From Leuctra nigra (taxonomy: Eukaryota > Arthropoda > Insecta > Plecoptera > Leuctridae), in contig OW203773.1 of assembly GCA_934045905.1 (NCBI GenBank), positions 15,859,246 to 15,923,245 on the forward strand: a DNA stretch of 64,000 nt, in the 5' to 3' direction. The notes beneath the pieces are model-generated. The model was not told the DNA's origin, did no database searches, and was given only the letters and a program-made list of their open reading frames with translations. The translations under genes and the position numbers were made by a program. This document shows positions 34,778 to 47,900 of the stretch, in pieces. Each line of letters opens with the position of its first letter. Positions within the stretch are counted from its first letter, which is position 1.

Positions 34778-36130
34778 TCAAGCGAGCGTAGCGAGCGTCT
34801 CTACTTGAAACTTATGGCTCGAATCTCTGGGTTTTTTTGTGTGTATTTGTGCATTTGGCGTCTCCTGCCAAACGAAGTAATGGATCAGGCCAATTTTTTC
34901 ACACAACATAAATTACTATTCTCGTTATGGACAAAATGATTTTCAGCAAGTTCGCTCCATTGGTTGCATCGGAAACTTGATGTGTAGTTATAGTTAGCTT
35001 GGCAATGGGGATGAAGGAAACTCTGTGTATATACCTAACTGCAATAGTTTGACCGATCATCACCAAATTTTGCAAGGTCATGTGTACCAGCATTATAAGT
35101 GATTTTTTACAAATATGTAATGAGCTTTAAGAGTAATAGACATTTTACTGACATTTGTATACTTAATTTAAAACGGCCTATAGCCACACCACCATTTGAC
35201 CTATCAAATGGTCTTCGATTAATCTGATTAATCAAACTCATATTTTGCATGGTCGTTCAGACCAACATTGTCTCTTATTTTACACATTTTCAGCCCTACC
35301 AGTCAAGAACATAGATGCACTTATTGACAGTTTTAATAACTGTCAGAAATGACATTTCAAAACAGAAATTCCACTGCATTCTGGGTTGCTCTATGTAGCA
35401 AAGCAAAGTTTATAGATGGCTATTCTCAATATCAATGTAAGACAGATTCTTTTATGAGTGGATCATATTGCAATACATAATGTAGTCAAAATGTAATGTA
35501 GGTATTTCATATACATAGGTATAGGTATACCTTATCTAAAATAATTTATTTTACGATATGGATTGTGTTTCACAGTTATGAAAACAACGTTTTGACTAGA
35601 TATCATCATATTTTACACATTTCCAGCCCAATCGGTCAAGAATTTACAGACTTATTGCTGTTTTAAGTGTTTGAATATCTGTCCAAAGAGATTGATGGAA
35701 AAATATCAGTACAATAATCTGTTATTTAATTGATCCAGAGTGTTTATGAAAAGTTGCAAGGAAAATTGATAATAAATAATGTATAGTAAGTTATCTTTGA
35801 TTAATAGAGTGATTTCACCCCCTCTGAATACAATAGGAATAGGCTCCTCCCTCTTGAAATCTCGGCGTAGGGCCATCAGGCCAGTGAGATGCAGCAACAA
35901 CATGCATTTAGGGTGATTGTTTTCTTAGTTTATATCAAATTGTGCAAGAAAGATATTTAAACAAATTATATGTGTGGATATATTTCCAATTTATTTTTAA
36001 CATTGATGGGCCTGACCCACGCCGAGATCGTGACGTCAGCTCGAATCAGTCTATTGGATCGTGCTATGATTGGCGATGTCGTGCGTGTCGGTGCTCGCTC
36101 ATCAACGCGTTACACCGAGCGTTTTCCTAG
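34778..36130 (+). mobile_element. Helitron-like element, complete copy
   Basis: Starts TCAAGCGAGCGTAGCGAGCG after A and ends CGCGTTACACCGAGCGTTTT-CCTAG before T. This copy keeps the canonical Helitron 5'-TC. The interior has only short frames, so it is non-autonomous. A SINE-free, AT-rich body of 1.35 kb shares several GTCAAGAATTTACA-like blocks with 36937-38721. Confidence 0.75.
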
Positions 36131-36641
36131 TATATTATCAGATACATTTTTGGCAGGTTATCTTTATCTCTATCAAGATAAAGATGCATTTATCGAGTCA
36201 CAACACTGCTTATAAGAAGGGGAACCTTGGCAACATTTCCCTATACTATTAGATCATAATGTAGAGAGAAGTTAAACTGTGTTGTTTGGAATGTATTAGA
36301 AAAATCATATTTATTAGGAGTCTGCTGTATACTATAAATGGTAAACATTAAGTTTTATTTCCTATCGTCATAACTTTTGAATTACCTACAATTAAATTTA
36401 CGAAAAATGTGAAAACTAATTAGGTTAGCTAATTTTTAGTTGACCTTATAACAATTGCGTCCATACTCCTAGAAAACCATGAGTTTGGGCAAACATTTTG
36501 TCGTAATAAGTTGAAGTTGGGTTTCAAAAAATTAAATTAGGTTTCAAATTTTTCGTAAATTGAAGTCGAATAATCATTTCCTGTATAAAATTGTCAACAA
36601 TGATCTCATCGGAAATAATGTTAAGTAGGTATCGCAACACG

Positions 36642-36845
36642 CGACAATTCATAAAACGGTATTTGAACGAAACAGATTTGCTGCTGGTCAGGTTCATTGA
36701 CAATCTATCCTTGATTTTATTATCAATGAAATCAGAGCTCAACTACTAGACGTAGATGACGAGAAAGTATAGACTTCATCAGGTGATGCCATCACATTTT
36801 TTTTCAGACAATACATTTCTTTCAAATACCGTTTTATGAATTGTC
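36642..36845. mobile_element. MITE (family 4), copy 1, inside Helitron-rich region
   Basis: Ends GACAATTCATAAAACGGTAT and ATACCGTTTTATGAATTGTC are exact complements. The inner block TTGACAATCTATCCTTG...GATGATGCCATCA-like is shared with 60268-60483. Confidence 0.75.
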
Positions 36846-36936
36846 AAGAGTACATTAATTTTCAAAAAAAAATAATAAAATTTAATTAATTAAATAAAAA
36901 ATATTGTAACAATAATATAATATTATTAATAATTAA

Positions 36937-38721
36937 TTGAGCGAGCGTAGCGAGCGAATCCATTCTGCACTTTTGGACACTTTCACTGTTTTTTTTTGTT
37001 TTTTTGTTTTTGTGTTTGGCCCGACGCTACAGGTCACAATTTTCTTTCGATCGAGCTGAAATTTTGAACACATACTAATAACATTCTAACTTAATAGTGT
37101 ATAGTTTTTGGGAGCTAACCTCCGATTGGTTCAAAAATGAAAATATCTCACGATTGGTCGAAAATCAAAATGCTCCGATTAAGTTCGAATTTTGCAAGGA
37201 CATTAAGACTTCCATTTTAGATTATTGAGCGAGCGTAGCGAGCGTCACCACGGTACTCTTATGGCAATTTCTCTGTGTGTTTGTTTTTTGTTTTTTTGTT
37301 TTTTTGTATTTTTTTTGTGGTCACACTCCAGGTCAAACCGCTCAAGCAATCAATCTGAAATTTTGTACACATACTTACGTACTCTATGCGGTCCCTGGGA
37401 TCGTTTTTGAACGGGATCTCGTGATTGGTTCAAATTTAAAAAAAAATATCTTTCGATTGGGTTGTTTTATCAATTTGAAATTTTGACAAGTCATTACCAC
37501 TAACATTTTACCCAATCATACAAAGTTTCAGCCAAATCCTCCCATTGGTTAAAATTTAAAAAAATCTTTCATATGATTTTTGAAATTTAAACTAGAACCG
37601 TACGACCGATCAACTTAAAACTTTGCATGGTCATTGGGACCAACATTATCTGTATTTTTGACAATTTTCAGACTTATCTGTGTTTAAATCCAAACGTTAT
37701 TGACATTTTACTGACATTTTGCGTGTTATCTGTCAAATTTCTCGAAAATGTTGATCACGGCTTTTTCGACTCTTAATAGTTCCAAGGTAGTTAGAGCAGA
37801 AACTTTCAAACGTATGAAACTTATATGACCGTTCAACAGATCGTCTTATATTGTGTAAGTACACACACTTTTATCATATGAGTGGTCCCAGGTACCTATA
37901 TTTTTTTAAATATATCCTATGATTTTTGAATTTTAACAAGGAACATTTTAATCATAAAGGTTCAATCGATCAACTTAAAACTTTGCATGGCTATTGGGAC
38001 TAATACTTTAGGAATATTTTGAGATTTTTATACCTACAAGTCTGACGAATTTCGAGAATTATTGGCATTTAATGATATTTTCGATCGACATATTTTCGGT
38101 TCGAGGTGTTGCGCGTGTCCGTGCTCGCTCATCAACGCGTTATACAGAGCGTTTTCCTAGTTTTACAAGTTTTAAGCCCATTCATTAGATAACGTATGAC
38201 TTAATGACATTTTTCAATGTTTGAAACTGTCAGAATTGATGGTATCGGGAAATTCCACTGCTTTCTGGATTGTTTTATGTACACATACCAAAGAGTATAG
38301 ATGACTATTCTCAGTTTCAATGATAAACATTCATGTTGATTGTGTAAGGGATGTATTATGTATGTATACCTACATAGTTTTTTTTTAATATGGATCGTGT
38401 TTCACAGTTATGTTAGAAGCAACGTTTCGACTATAGATAGCACATGTAACGTCTCATATTTTACACATTTTCAGCCTAATCGTCAAGAATTTACATACTT
38501 ATTGCTATTTTAAGTATTTTGAATATCTGTTCACAGAGGTTGATGGAGAAGTATCAAATTCATTTTTTCAGAACGTTTATGGAAAGTTGCAATGAAAATC
38601 AGTAATGATGTATAGGTAGTTCTAGTTAGTATAATCTTTGATTGGATAGATCGTGCTCGATTACCAATGTTGCGCGTGTCGGTGCTCGCTCATCAACGCG
38701 TTACACAGAGCGTTTTCCTAG
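36937..38721 (+). mobile_element. Helitron-like element interrupted by a second copy
   Basis: Outer copy: 5' TTGAGCGAGCGTAGCGAGCG after A; 3' ...CACAGAGCGTTTTCCTAG before T at 38722. A complete second copy lies at 37225-38160. Joining the outer halves (…TTTTAGATTA | TTTTACAAGTTTT…) recreates the continuous block TTATTTTACACATTTT seen near 35275. The insert therefore lies exactly between A and T, with no target duplication. Confidence 0.75.
37225..38160 (+). mobile_element. Helitron-like element (inner, nested copy)
   Basis: Starts TTGAGCGAGCGTAGCGAGCG and ends GCTCGCTCATCAACGCGTTA...GCGTTTTCCTAG. It is preceded by A (37224) and followed by T (38161). Non-coding body with family blocks such as CAACTTAAAACTTTGCATGG, present twice. 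Confidence 0.75.
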
Positions 38722-40239
38722 TAAATATAATGAATGGTAAAAAATGTTTTATGAGAATTAAAAAAAAATTGTATATTAAAACAATTTAGAGAAAAAGTAG
38801 GCACTGCATGTATCATAAAGTACTGAAACGTGACTTAATTTAACGAAAAATTATTTTTTGAAATGTATCTAAATATATCTAAACTGAATTTCAGATGTAT
38901 TTTAATTTTATCGCATTTGTTTATGAAATTGAAGTCTCTATTGTAATTAGTACCTCTTATTTGGTGGTACCTAGGACATGTTTTGAAGTTATTCCGTTTT
39001 CAATCGATTTTATTTTATAGAAATTATTTTTGTTTCCACATTTTTTCTACAGACGTATTTTTCTACAAATACGTTTCTACAAACGTATTTTTCTACAAAC
39101 GTATGTCTACAAACGTATGTACTTATGTTTGCTTGAAATTCATATTTCGACATTGTAGGTTGCAGGTGTTAGAATGATGTTTTAAATTACTAGATAAGAC
39201 CTAGTTGAGTTACATTGAATCAAAAAATTTCAAATCCCCTCCATTTCCTTCGTAGTTCCTACGCATGCGCGCCGTCTTTTGCAACTTTCTTTCAAATGGC
39301 GCGTGTTGCGCCATCCCACGGCGACATTCGTAACTTCCTCAACTTCTCTACCGGCTGAAGAAGGAACTGCGTACATGCGCAGAATCAATGCGCTGACGTT
39401 ATAAACTCCGTTGTACATAGTTGCCAATTTTCTCTTCTGAATATAATATTACTTTATTGATGAATAATATGTTGTAACCTAATATTTCATGAATTTCATG
39501 AATGTAAGTCATGAATACAAAATATTATGTAGATATGTGTACCCTTTAGGTATTACAGTAGGATTTTTAGCCACCTGGATGGAAATAAAAATATGCGTGT
39601 TCACAGTCACGTAAGTGGCAACATTACATGAAAGTGAACGTTCGATATTTTGCCGAATAGAGGGCGTAGTATTTTATATCTACAAAATTTGTTCATAATT
39701 AATGTAGAATAGTATTTCTTACATTGAAGTTATTTCGAAACATAATAAGAATAAGAAATTTGGTTGATAATAATTTGATATTTTGTATATATTTTACTGA
39801 AATCTCCAAAAACATCGATAAAATCTTTTATATGGTTCTGGAAATGAATCATTTGCATTCACTTATGTTATTATTATCAAATTTATCGTAACAATAATTG
39901 TAAAACAATATTTATTGCTCCCTTAAATTTTGCAAATTTGAATTTGAATTTAGCGGTGAATTTACCTTCTGCATATTTACCGATACCGCCTTCTAAAGGA
40001 ACGTTCATAAACATTCTGGCGGAAGGATATCACAAAGAGTTAAAAAGAAGTCCAATTTTCTAATCCTTGTTTATTAAATAAACCCAAAAAAATATATTAC
40101 TCCAAGTAAAGTTTAAAAAATTCTTAATTACTGCAAGAAATAATTAGCACGACTCTACATATTCCAGGGTAGATTTTTCGTAAAGCAAAAGTAGAGAAAT
40201 AATTATTTCACTGTTGGTACAACTGCGCTAGTAACTTTC
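38722..40239. other. Intergenic upstream of the ankyrin gene
   Basis: AT-rich except 39240-39425, which is CpG-rich and holds GCATGCGCGCC and ACATGCGCAG, resembling NRF1-type promoter elements. It may be an upstream promoter or a decayed repeat. Around 39050-39120 the unit TTTCTACAAACGTAT repeats five times. Nothing else was recognised. Confidence 0.4.
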
Positions 40240-40319
40240 TCTTTCTTCAATGTTGTTGCCTTCACGCTCGTCGTGACGCATTTTCCCCTTCCGAGTGGAA
40301 CGTTAAAATGTGTAGAGTT

Positions 40320-40329
40320 GGGAAATCCC
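40320..40329. promoter_or_regulatory. NF-kappaB-type site GGGAAATCCC
   Basis: It fits the consensus GGGRNNYYCC known for Rel proteins and lies 245 bp before the ankyrin gene's ATG. Inhibitors of NF-kappaB are commonly induced by NF-kappaB, so the site would suit an IkappaB-like gene. A ten-base match can occur by chance. The surrounding 40240-40330 is locally richer in CpG than the flanks. Confidence 0.45.
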
Positions 40330-40574
40330 AGGGCATTATTTTGTCTTTTTTGTAATGGATAACTAGATTATATATCAACATAATTACTATGATATGTGTT
40401 CCAGTGTTTATTTCAATATTAAAAGTGAGTTAAAGCTGTAAACGGTGTACTACAGAGCAAAAGTGAGTAGACGTTTGCCTATTTTAGATGCAGCAGGTGC
40501 TGAAGTAGGCATTTTACGGCTGTTGGACCCGTGCCAAGTATGACGTCACGAAAATAATAGCGGTAAATATTCAA

Positions 40575-41957
40575 ATGGAAAATCGTGGACTTCCGATTTT
40601 GAGGCTGTGCCGTTTACGATTAGGAAAAGAACTCCTGCATAAATATATAGATGTGTCTCATTTGAAGGTTGAAGATCTTTTAAAGAAATGCTTGTGTAAG
40701 ACTCCGTTTCATGATATTTCTTGTCAACATTGGAAGATTATCAAGAGCATGGAACCTGATGACGATGAGATAATCGAAATCGCCAGAGTTCATAAACCGA
40801 GCGAAGTCGTTGATCTCACCATTACGGATGAACAGTGCGTTGATCTTACGCAATCGACTGTGGCCATCGATTGCTTGCCGCCAATCGTCATCGGAGACCA
40901 TCCTGCGAAGAAACGAAAGAAGTCCGGAAAAACTCGCTCAGGCACTCCCTATATTTCGGAAAAAGATGATTCGACAACAATTCCAGAATGTCCAGTCGAT
41001 GTCGATCGCAATCCCAATGCGTTCATTGATAGCTCTCTGCCATGTTCAAGTAAGTCAAATGTGATCGCTGTTGTTAATGCACCTACTACAGTGCCTTTGT
41101 CAGACCTAACCTCAAAAGAAGACAAGAATACTAAAGATTTGCAGGATATTGCTCAACATGATTTTATCGAATCAATTACAAACTCTGATCTTATTCCTAA
41201 TACTATTAATTCTGAAAATTCATCATCATCGTCTAATAGTGTTTCAAACCAATGTACAGCTATTAAGACTAGAAGTACTGTTCGAATTCTGAAGAAGTCA
41301 ACCACTCAGGTCACAGACACGGATCTGCAGAATGTACAGCTAATTAAAGATCAAATTGCTGATAAAATGGCGAGTGACCGTCAACTGTTGAATGAACCAT
41401 TGAAAAGGGCAAATATTTTGAAAAAGAAAAAGAAACTCCCTCCACTACCGCTACCACGAGTACCAATCCCCCGCACTCCTCGTAACATTCGTATGGTTCC
41501 GAGTTTTGAAGTAGAACCTGTTCCAGGGAATTGGATGTCTGTACCAATGTTGCATCCCGTTGTATCTTACTCATTTTCGCAATCCACTGTGGCGATTGAA
41601 AGAACCCTCAATAAGCAATTTATCATTGTTCCTAATTCTGAAGTTACCAAACTCACGCGAGTAAAAGGTATTAGAAAATTCAAACAAGCCGACAATGGGT
41701 ATAAGAACATTTCAACGGCGACCACAGACATGAGCGTTCCTTCCGAGGAAGTCGGAATGGAAACGGCTCATTCCCCCTCATCCAGTTCGCTACCTGTCGA
41801 ATCCGAAAACAGTGAATTGGGAGAGAATAGTTTGAACGTCAAGAATGTAGACGCCAGTACGATACAAGCAGCGGTTTCTGACGACACTCAAAACGATCAG
41901 CCCGCCACGACGTCTGATGCAACGCCACCATCAAATCAACTCGATGACGCTTTACTG
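40575..41957 (+). CDS. Ankyrin gene, exon 1 (SIMs and NLS)
   Basis: ATG 40575 (MENRGLPILRLCRL) to donor CTG|GTGAGTCTC, 461 codons. Residues 66-69 (IIEI after DDDE), 78-82 (VVDLT) and 88-92 (CVDLT) fit the SUMO-interaction pattern of hydrophobic residues beside acidic ones; VVDLT is the form known from RNF4-type proteins. KKRKK at 112-116 is a classical basic NLS. The rest is Ser/Thr-rich and probably disordered, with a basic run (LKKKKKLPPLPLPRVPIPRT) near 285. There is no upstream in-frame ATG nearby. A 5' UTR exon cannot be excluded. Confidence 0.75.
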
Positions 41958-44900
41958 GTGAGTCTCTTTATATTTAGAATCCATGGTTCTCAACCAGGGG
42001 CCCTATTCCAGAACTTTTAAATTCTCAATTTTGATGGAATTCGATTCCATGCAATGTTAATCCTTATGGCCGCAACAGGATTTCGTTAGAATGGAATTGG
42101 GTTAATGTTCTAGAATAGGCCTCCTGTGGGGAATTCCCCATCAGGAAATTATAGAGTTCCAGGTGGGGAATACCTATTGTGATAGGTAAAAACATTTTTT
42201 TTTAAAATACATCTCAGATTCTTTTGGTAAGTTAAGCCCCATTTACACGGTAAAATTTCCTGTAAAATATTTTATAAAATCTTTTCTTAAAATCTTTTCG
42301 TAAAATCTTTTACAGAAATAGAACATGTTTTATATCATAAGAGGTTTTACACAACCCTTTAACAAAACATTTTACCATCAAATTGGCTTGTTTACACGGT
42401 AAAATTTCTTTTACGAAAAGATTTTATAAAAGATTTTACAGGAAATTTTACCGTGTAAATGGGGCTTTACTACCTAAATCCAAATATTAAATTGCCGAAA
42501 ATTATTTTTCAAAAATGCATAGAAATGGTCCAAAATCACGTTTGAACTAGGTACAAATTTACCTGCCTGATTAGCCCAATCCTGCATGGTTGGGGGAAAA
42601 ATGGCTGCATGGCATTGTTTCCTTTGCATCAATTTTTTTCTCAAAATACCTTCCCCTACCAGTACAAAGGTAGATAGAAAAAATTACTATGTATATAACA
42701 TTAAATTAAATGAAAATTAACACACGTTTTGGGACACCTACCTACTTGGTACTGTGGGTAGACTAGGGGACGGGGGAACAGTGATCGATGGTAAAAATGG
42801 AGAATGGAGCAAAACGGTGGAGAACCACTAACTTCTTAAAAATTCTTCTTAAAAATATATATTTCTCAAGAGCCAAGTAAGGCTAATATAATAGGCTATT
42901 AACCTAGTAATACAGTTTGTTCAAATCTTCTTTACAATGACTATGGTGGTAAAGATGGCAACAAAAATGATGTAGGTACTACGCTAGCACCAACACAACA
43001 AAATGAAAACAGCTAGAACTTAGGTGGCACATTCAAGTTAGCGGATTCACTTTGGACAGTTTAGGTTGGCAAAGTGTGAATTCTGGTGGAAGGTCTGGCG
43101 TTGTAAGCGTATATTGAACAGTCTATACACCCGCGGCAAGAAGTACCTAGGACACCCTCCTTTCGCCCCCACCATATACCAACAAGGGTCGAGGGGGAGG
43201 AGCCTAACTCACGCAATGCATGGAAAGGGGAAAGGAGGGTGACTGGGACTGTTGTCGCGGTGGTAATGTTTTCTAGAGAAGCTCATGTTACATTTGTGAC
43301 GTTGTATTCAAGGAAAATCGTGTTTCCTTTTCTCCGGGCAGCTCTTTTCAATCCAATTTGTTCATTACAATTTAATCTTCTTCCACAGTCCTTTCCTTGA
43401 AGCTCAAGACCAAAGTTTTATTTATCATTAGAAAAAAATATTTTTATACTGTACAATAATTTTCCTTTCTTTGGAAACAATAGGTCTGTTCGTTTACCAT
43501 GCGGCCAAAAACTACAGCAAACTGCCACAAGCTACACCTCCTCGGGATGATGTGTGAAAGTGGTAGCTTTGGTAGTTTGCTGTAGGTTTTGGCAGGGTAA
43601 ACGAACACCTTTTATGTTAGCCTTTGTATTGGCATCTTAGCGCTGTATGAATGGCTGTCAATGTGTGTGAGTTGTATTTTTTATATTGTAGGCCTACATG
43701 TAATGATGTGTCAGTAATTACGTGATAATTATGTAGTTACCTGCCTTATTAAAATTATTTTTGTCCTGCTGAAAAAACTGAAATAGGTGGCCATGAAAAT
43801 GACCAATTTTACCAATCTACCATCCTACAGTCTACTTAGGTATGAACAGTTCAAAGATAATCCCATATATATGTTGTTCCCATATATAAAGCAGGAAATA
43901 AAAATAAAATATCTAATTACCGTCCCATTTCGCTAACCTCCATTGTGTGCAAAGTAATGGAAAAGGTTGTGTCTACACAACTACTAGACCACTTGAAAGA
44001 ATTGAAGGTTATTAATAGCCAACAACATGGCTTTCTTCCGGGAAGGTCTTGTGTCACGATGCTTGCTGGGGCGGTCGATGAATGGCAACACATCCTGGAT
44101 AAGGTGCCGGGCGCCCGGATCGATGTATTATCCTTAGACTGGGCGAAAGCCTTCGATCGCGTTCATCATGGCCGACTACTAGACAAACTGATGATGTACA
44201 ACGTGTCGGGTAATTTGCTGCAATGGATGGCGAGTTTCCTTGTTGGTCGCAAGATGAGGGTACTATTCAATGGTATTTGTTCTGCTGAGCAGGATGTTAT
44301 GTCAGGGGTACCTCAGGGCTCGGTCCTCGGCCCCCTGCTGTTTACGACTTTTATGCTGGATTTGCCCCAATGCGTGGAATCGACCATGTGTCAGTACGCG
44401 GACGACTGCACGATTTACAGACACATCAAATCTCCGGCAGATGAGCAAATCCTAAGATCGGATTTGATGAAGATTGAACAGTGGTGTAACATCAATGTTT
44501 TAGCACTAAACCAAAACAAGTGCCAATACATGCAGATATCCCGTGCCAAAACAACGGTTGAGTCGGTTTACCACATAAATGGCAATCGTATAGTTGGTGG
44601 TCAAACTATGTGTATCTTGGGGGTAACGGTCACTTCTCAAATGAAGTGGAATATTCAGACTGAGAGGGTTAGGGTGAAAGCAGCGAAGGCTCTTGGGTTC
44701 ATTTCTAGGATTCTACAGAGCGCAAGACCTAATGTTAAGAGGACTGTGTACTTGGGTTTGGTTAGACCCATCTTAACATACGGTTGCCCTGCGTGGCACC
44801 CTTCCAGCTTGAATAATATTAAAAAACTTGAAGCTATACAAGATAGGGCAAGTAAGTTTATTACTGGAAGGCCAGACTTATCAAAGAAGGATAGGCGCAT

Positions 44901-47900
44901 TATGTGTTGCATGTTATCTATTGACGACCTATTGAGGGAAATTGATGTTTTATTTTTTAAGAAAATGTTGTTAAATATTATTGAAATTGATCCCTTTGTT
45001 CGTGTGACCATAAATGCATTATCCAGGTCGCGGCATAGTGTGAATGGGGGGTTCATTCCACCATTTGCCAGGACAACTGATTACCAGCAGGGGTTTTATT
45101 TTAGAACTGTGCAATATTTTAATTCTCTTCCTGCACATATTAGGCAGGAAGAGAGTTTTAAAACTTTTAAAACTAAAATTCGCAGTTACTTAGTTGATAG
45201 ATATGTTAATGGTTAGGTATACAGTCAGTGCAATAATATGTTACTTTTAACCGATGGTTTTATTACTGTGTATAGTTTTATTTTTAATTGGACTAATTTA
45301 TTGACTTTCACGTTTATAATACGTGGTATTTATTGAGTATATTGTGTTGTATATTGTTCTTGTTTTGACTATAAGCCGGTAGCGAAGCACATGTGTTACG
45401 GGGCTTGCCCTATACTCGCTACCGGTAAGTGTACCTCTGTATGTATGTACATTTTAAAATAAATAATAATAATAATAATAATCGATAACTGCCATTGAGA
45501 AGTTAGGTAAATTATCACCAGATTTTCCTCCCGGCAATGAAAGCTAGGACGTTTAGCTGGGTCCACATAGGTCACCGTTTTTGTTCTTTGCGTTAACCGT
45601 TTTTTTCTTTTAGCCATACACAAGTCCAGAAACCGCTAACTGGAGATTTGTGAATGGACCAGTAATAAAGTCCACAGAAGGGTGGACAAAATATTGATTG
45701 ATATTAAAAAATAGTTTGTGAAAAGTCTTAATTTAGTTTTATTTGAATGATAATTTCAATAACTTTGGTAGAAAAATTGTTGCAAGTGACGAAAAGTTTC
45801 GATGTAAAACAAAGAAGCCCATTCCACGAATGACCTTTCATGATTATTTATTTTCCTTCCCCAAGGACTCTGATCCCGGATCGCCGGCCGAGGTCCTCGA
45901 CGAGACGACTGGCTTATTGACGAAGAAGAAAGGATTCGATCAGTCTGCAGATGACTCTGACATCATTCCTGAACCGAAGAAGAGAGGTTTCGATCAGTCT
46001 GCAGATGAGTCCGACATCATTCCTGAACCGAAGAAGAAAGGATTCGATCAGTCTGCAGATGAGTCCGACATCATTCCTGAACCGAAGAAGAGAGGTTTCG
46101 ATCAGTCTGCAGATGAGTCCGACATCATTCCTGAACCGAAGAAGAAAGGATTCGATCAGTCTGCAGATGAGTCCGACATCATTCCTGAACCGAAGAAGAA
46201 AGGATTCGATCAGTCTGCAGATGAGTCCGACATCATTCCTGAACCGAAGAAGAGAGGTTTCGATCAGTCTGCAGATGAGTCCGACATCATTCCTGAACCG
46301 AAGAAGAGAGGTTTCGATCAGTCTGCAGATGAGTCCGACATCATTCCTGAACCGAAAAAAGCTCGAACAAAGCAGCCGGAGACTGCTGAAGGATACCCAG
46401 TACCCCATTACATCGACGTAATGAAGAACAGATTGCCAATATGCGATGAGGCTGTGTACTCGATTTTATTCGGTGATGTCTCTGGTGGCAACAAGTTGAA
46501 TGTTAATGCTGACAAATTACAAACAGTGGAAGCGGTGGAAGGAACAGTCGAAAAGAATTCGCAGGTGACTGATGACAAAGAGACTCCGATAATAGAATCT
46601 GGTAAGAGAGGGGTCGAAATGAAAGCGGAAGAACCGGCTATCAATGAGCCGTTGACCATGAAAACTGTAGAACGAACAATTGAAACACAAGCTCAACAAA
46701 CGTATGAAGATTTACCACTGACTGTGGAAACCATGGAACGAGACCTTGAAATGAAATTTGAAGAAATGGTTGATTTACCGTTCACAATCGAACCCGAGGG
46801 GATGATTGAAACGGAAGCGCAAGAATCTACTGGAAAAGATATTCCAGTGATAAGAACTGAGGAGAAAACGATAGAAAAGATTGTGCAAGAATATTATGAC
46901 AAACGACCGCCTATGGTATTCAAACCTGTGCGCAAATCAATCAAAAAGGCTGTCAAAATACCGCAAACGATAAAACCCGTGGAGCGAAATGTCGAAGAAC
47001 CCGTGGAGCGAAATGTCGAACAACCCGTGGAGCGAAATTTCGAAGCACCCGAGGAGCGAACTGTCGAAGAACCCGTGGAGCGAAAAGTCAAAGAACTCGA
47101 GGAGCGAACTGTCGAAGAACCCGTGGAGCGAAATGTCCAAGAACCCGAGGAGCTGGTTGATAGTGAAGAATGTTCTAAGATGAGAGCCGAGCAGGAGAGG
47201 ATAGACAGAGAGTTGGATCTCAAGTCACTAGAGCCGTCGAGTGTTGCCAGGACAGTGGTGCGTCCGCAGAAGGAGTTCATCGTGAGGGACGAGGCAACGC
47301 AGACGCCACCTCTGATTGACACCGCCACTATGCAGAAGGACGACGACTTTGTGTGTAAGTAGAAATCGTGCATTCTTTTTTAGTCAACGCAAGTCGACAT
47401 TGCTTCATACCTACAAATGTACCTAGTAGGTACATTTTGTAGGTCTACTAAAAATGGCGCTAGCAAGTATCTGGTACAATTCGTTGAATTGGTTAAAAAC
47501 GAACTTACACTGGTCATCATACCTGTTTGACATATTTTTAGTTTGATATGAGATGTGTGTGGCCATTTAGTTATAATGGGTTCTCATTATTATTTATAAG
47601 TACAATACACTTTTTATCTCTGCATTGAGTATGAAGAAAAATATTATTGGCCCATTTGTGGTTAATTCTTTGAATCGACTCGAGCATTGTGGAGACTATT
47701 TTTACATTGAATAATTTAATTGGTTTAAAAATGTTATGATTATGAAGTGAGTTACATTTGATATTACTAGGAAAACGTTCAGTGTAACGCGTTGATGAGC
47801 GAGCAAGGGTACGTGCAAATTCTCGAACCGGAAATGCGTACACAACGCACAGAAAACATATACATCCATATGGAATTGATTATGATATCAACTTAAAAGT

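Larger units (their letters stand above)
41958..45736 (+). other. Intron 1 of the ankyrin gene
   Basis: Contains a foldback (42234-42467), a short foldback (43482-43610), the truncated LINE (43865-45482) and otherwise AT-rich sequence with no frame or motif I can name (42470-43480). Confidence 0.6.

Noticed and set aside
45914..46421. Frames on both strands over the 54-bp repeats
   Set aside because: A 54-bp unit is a multiple of three, so other frames stay open by repetition. Only the plus-strand frame continues into flanking coding exon with consistent splicing.
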